This document shows, piece after piece, positions 61,708-64,000 of a DNA stretch of 64,000 bases (within the stretch, counting starts at the first letter, position 1; each line of letters begins with the position of its first letter). The stretch covers positions 186,001 to 250,000 of the forward strand of contig NZ_WJBC01000001.1 in NCBI RefSeq assembly GCF_014284475.1, given 5' to 3'. The stretch comes from Acetobacterium fimetarium (GTDB taxonomy: Bacteria; Bacillota; Clostridia; Eubacteriales; Eubacteriaceae). Position numbers and translations under genes: made by a program. Below the pieces are notes generated by a model that saw nothing but the letters and a program-made list of their open reading frames with translations, did not search any database and had not been told where the DNA came from.

Positions 61708-62151
61708 CTATTCTTTCACAATCAGCACGGAACACGGTGCTGTTGCCAGCACCTTTTTTGTCGTCGATCCCACCAGGAAACGTTTTCCTGGACTTAATCC
61801 TCTTTTTCCCATCACGATCAGATCAGAGTGATCCTCTCCGGCGAAGTCTTCTATTTCCATATCAACCGGGCCGGTTAAAATCTTCGTATGCAGTACCAGA
61901 CCCAAATTTTTGTATTTTTCAATGAGCGCATGCAGCAGTCTTTCATATTCACTCGTTGCATTTGCTTCTATTTGATTCTGCATTTTTATCAGGTTGGCCG
62001 AAATTGGTTTTGCTCCGTAAAATGGCATTTTCACCTCGACTACAGAAAGAAATGTGACCTCGCTGCCAAATTTTTTTGCAATCTTGATCGCTTCATCCGC
62101 TGCTTTCAATGAAATCCCTGAGCCGTCAACAGGTACGAGTATCTTTTTCAT
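61708..62151 (-). CDS. Universal stress protein UspA family
   Basis: A 147-residue nucleotide-binding stress protein. It starts MKKILVPVDGSGISLKAADEA and ends with a complete ATP motif, GKRGLSPGKRFLVGSTTKKV, then PCSVLIVKE. The role is unknown beyond a link to stress and energy state. ATG 62151 follows GGAGG. It lies 108 bp upstream of its degenerate paralogue on the same strand. Confidence 0.92.
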   Translation of the reverse strand: MKKILVPVDGSGISLKAADEAIKIAKKFGSEVTFLSVVEVKMPFYGAKPISANLIKMQNQIEANATSEYERLLHALIEKYKNLGLVLHTKILTGPVDMEIEDFAGEDHSDLIVMGKRGLSPGKRFLVGSTTKKVLATAPCSVLIVKE

Positions 62152-62275
62152 AGTAATGCCTCCTCTGTATTCGTTTACATAGATTTTATCACCTTATTCA
62201 TTTCCTGTCAATGAACTTTCAGGTAATTTCTGCAACCTGTCCCGAAGCATTCGTCAATTTTTGCTAATCGTCCGC

Positions 62276-62608
62276 TTAAAAAATAGTGCGAATCAGCAGC
62301 ATATAACAGGCGGTACCCAGGATGATACTCAAGAGCGAATTCTTTTTTAGATACTGTACCACAATCACCAGTGCGACCGAAAGAAACTCGGCCAATCCAA
62401 ACGGGAAAGCGGAAAAATCGATGTTTCTCAGACAGTAAACAACCAGAATAATCATAATCGATGCTGGCAGCATGTTGCCAAGATAGACAACCGTCTCGGG
62501 GATTTCTTTCTTCCCCCCAAACAAAAGATAGGGGATGGCGCGGGTAAGGCCGGTCATCAGCGAAACCACGATCAGGGTTACGGCAGCATCGGAAAAATCA
62601 ATGATCAA
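62276..62608 (-). CDS. azlD: AzlD-family small subunit of branched-chain amino acid exporter
   Basis: A 110-residue protein with four helices (IVVSLMTGLTRAIPYLLFGG near 13 and SIMIILVVYCLRNID near 50). It forms the small subunit with AzlC. The start is TTG at 62608, six bases after GAGGTG, overlapping the end of azlC by 11 bp, so the pair is translationally coupled. Confidence 0.88.
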   Translation of the reverse strand: MIIDFSDAAVTLIVVSLMTGLTRAIPYLLFGGKKEIPETVVYLGNMLPASIMIILVVYCLRNIDFSAFPFGLAEFLSVALVIVVQYLKKNSLLSIILGTACYMLLIRTIF

Positions 62609-63299
62609 CGTTCACACCTCTCATTTCTAAATTCACACTGTCTTTCATTACCACCAGGACGATCAAACTCAATGACAGAGCCGGCAGTATAAAATTGGCC
62701 GGCCCCAGCATAAAGTAAAAAGCGATCGCGCTGGACAGTCCCGCAAGCGCAGGAATGTGTGAGTCGAACTGCCGCCATTGGTTCACACAGACCGTCACGA
62801 AAAACGCGGTCGCCGCAAATTCGATCCCTGTCAGATCAAAAGGAACCAGTTTTCCGAACAGCGCCCCAACGGTACAGCTGAAAATCCAAATCAGATAGCA
62901 CATAAAGTTGATGTAGAAATCCACCTTCTGTTCGTCGAGATCTTTTGGGTAGTCAAGCGAACATAAAACCGAATAGGTTTCGTCGGTCATTGTCAGAATC
63001 ATAACGGGATATTTCCAGCCCATTTTTTTGAATTTATCAACAAATCCGATCCCGTAAAAAATATGTCTTGCATTGACGAAGAACGTCATTGCGGCGATCA
63101 TATACAAGGGCGCGCCGGAGGTCATCAGGGAAATCATCACGATCTGCATGGAACCGGCATAGATGAAGACGCCGGCCAAAAAAGACCACCAGACCGAATA
63201 TCCTGCTTCGGTAATCAGAACCCCAAAGGCCATCCCGATGAATAAGTATGAAAATAGAAATGGTATGATCTGCTTCAATGCAAAACGAAAAGCTTTCAA
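62598..63299 (-). CDS. azlC: AzlC-family branched-chain amino acid exporter, large subunit
   Basis: A 233-residue membrane protein with the AzlC signatures LFIGMAFGVLITEAGYSVWW near the start, FVNARHIFYGIGF near 83 and MTDETYSVL near 110. With AzlD it exports leucine, valine or analogues. I place the start at TTG 63299, directly after AGGAGGAGATCA; the open frame extends upstream but crosses the operator region. A MocR-type regulator gene lies immediately upstream, with three GTATGG motifs in the spacer. Confidence 0.88.
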   Translation of the reverse strand: MKAFRFALKQIIPFLFSYLFIGMAFGVLITEAGYSVWWSFLAGVFIYAGSMQIVMISLMTSGAPLYMIAAMTFFVNARHIFYGIGFVDKFKKMGWKYPVMILTMTDETYSVLCSLDYPKDLDEQKVDFYINFMCYLIWIFSCTVGALFGKLVPFDLTGIEFAATAFFVTVCVNQWRQFDSHIPALAGLSSAIAFYFMLGPANFILPALSLSLIVLVVMKDSVNLEMRGVNVDH

Positions 63300-63352
63300 T
63301 GATCTCCTCCTGTGGTTCTTGATCTTGCTTTCAATGCTAACACAGAAAGAAA

Positions 63353-63402
63353 CGCCATACAATGTATATATCGTATGGCGTACAATCATTTTATTGTATG
63401 GC
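63353..63402. promoter_or_regulatory. Operator with three GTATGGC motifs
   Basis: CGCCATAC and GTATGGCG form an 8 bp inverted repeat (63353-63380), and a third copy ATTGTATGGC (63393-63402) is the reverse complement of GCCATACAAT at 63354-63363. Such arrays are typical of MocR/PdxR regulators; the adjacent MocR-like gene probably binds here. Confidence 0.65.
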
Positions 63403-63409
63403 ATATAAA

Positions 63410-64000
63410 TCAGCTGAGTGTCTTCAGCAGTTTCTCAAGGATCACCAGCCCTCTTGCCAGTTCCTCAATCGTTTCCGGCGCACAGACTGACATGCGAACG
63501 GCATTTTCGGGCAGACTGTTACCCACGGTAAAGCGCTCAGCAGCGTAAACCTGCACGCCGCGCTCCAGCGCCAGACGCTCGAAACTCGCTCCCGATATGC
63601 CTGCCGACAGCTGAATCCACCGGAAAATCGATGTTTCATCGCCATGACAATGATAATTCGAAAGTATCTGATTGACCCGTTTGTTTCTTGCGATCGTGTT
63701 TTTGCGGTGACTTTCAATAATGGTATCAATATTGCCGGAGACAATCATTCTGGCCGCCAGCTCCGCCATCAGCGGCGAAACCGAAATATTTATATTGTAA
63801 AGGGCATTGGACAGCGACTTCCGATAGCGTTCCGGCACGGATACATAAGCCAGCCGCAGCCCGGGCGCCGCCGTTTTGGACAAACTGGCGATATGGATCG
63901 TCTGATCCGGTGCAAATGTTGCCACCGCTGGCAGCCGCTTCGGGCACATCAGATGATAGGTGGCATCTTCGATGATAAAAATATTCTGTTCTCTGGCCAC
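63410..64000 (-). CDS. MocR/GntR-type regulator, aminotransferase domain (partial)
   Basis: The C-terminal 196 residues of a fold-type I PLP protein; the 5' part is beyond the window edge. Visible are NIFIIEDATYH with the Asp that binds PLP nitrogen, the PLP lysine in IASLSKTAAPGLRLAYVSVP, and the domain end VRMSVCAPETIEELARGLVI. Its length, ending and position upstream of azlCD fit MocR regulators (GntR HTH plus aminotransferase-like domain), but the HTH cannot be seen, so a plain aminotransferase is possible. Confidence 0.78.
   Translation of the reverse strand: MAREQNIFIIEDATYHLMCPKRLPAVATFAPDQTIHIASLSKTAAPGLRLAYVSVPERYRKSLSNALYNINISVSPLMAELAARMIVSGNIDTIIESHRKNTIARNKRVNQILSNYHCHGDETSIFRWIQLSAGISGASFERLALERGVQVYAAERFTVGNSLPENAVRMSVCAPETIEELARGLVILEKLLKTLS

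Overview
The window looks like chromosome of a Gram-positive anaerobe of the class Clostridia, probably an acetogen-like member of the Eubacteriales. That placement is inferred from strong AAGGAGG-type ribosome binding sites, frequent TTG and GTG starts, an anaerobic sulfite reductase (asrABC), two UroD-fold proteins of the corrinoid methyltransferase type, a cyclodeaminase-type folate protein, a molybdenum-cofactor operon, and many c-di-GMP and chemotaxis sensors. No rRNA, tRNA, CRISPR array or complete insertion sequence was seen.

Layout. 1-3.5 kb: the 5' part of a family A DNA polymerase with proofreading domain, a Cys-rich small protein and an AbrB-type antitoxin with a very short toxin. 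3.5-9.2 kb: citrate synthase; a diguanylate cyclase lying between two ~332 bp direct repeats; a Fic protein; a small HTH regulator with a membrane partner. 9.3-20.1 kb: an accessory region with an Rpn nuclease, nitroreductase, TetR and MFS exporter, a HipA-like kinase, an archaeal-type ATPase beside a partial duplication of a small gene, a cyclodeaminase-DUF924 fusion, and a graveyard holding remnants of a C30-carotenoid (crt-like) locus. 20.3-27 kb: flavodoxin, UroD-like protein and ATP-grasp ligase on the minus strand, a ferredoxin, then asrABC on the plus strand. 27-35 kb: an ABC-F protein and two tandem paralogous GGDEF-EAL membrane sensors. 35.3-39.1 kb: a molybdenum-cofactor operon (MoeA-like, XdhC, MoaA, MOSC). 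39.3-40 kb: a GlcG/HbpS gene enclosed by 45 bp inverted repeats. 40.3-48.5 kb: small unknown proteins and two chemoreceptors sharing a C-terminal tail. 48.8-53.6 kb: a sulfur-relay operon (TusA, DsrE-like, cysteine desulfurase, IscU-MIP18 fusion) facing a UroD methyltransferase / CobW GTPase / His-rich protein operon. 53.8-64 kb: transporters with linked regulators (EamA/LysR, TetR/MATE, YeiH/LysR, AzlCD/MocR) and two universal stress proteins.

How parts fit together. Sulfite made into sulfide by AsrABC, the sulfur-relay operon and the putative YeiH exporter all point to active sulfur handling. The CobW GTPase and His-rich protein are positioned to deliver a metal to the adjacent UroD-type methyltransferase. 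Several classes of intergenic palindromic repeats recur, mostly at gene ends, and some have been rearranged. Family A is a ~130 bp element with a long central palindrome. Family B is a 100-nt hairpin. Family C is a GTACCGAC-armed inverted repeat.

All functions are assigned by reading motifs and family resemblance; no database search was run.
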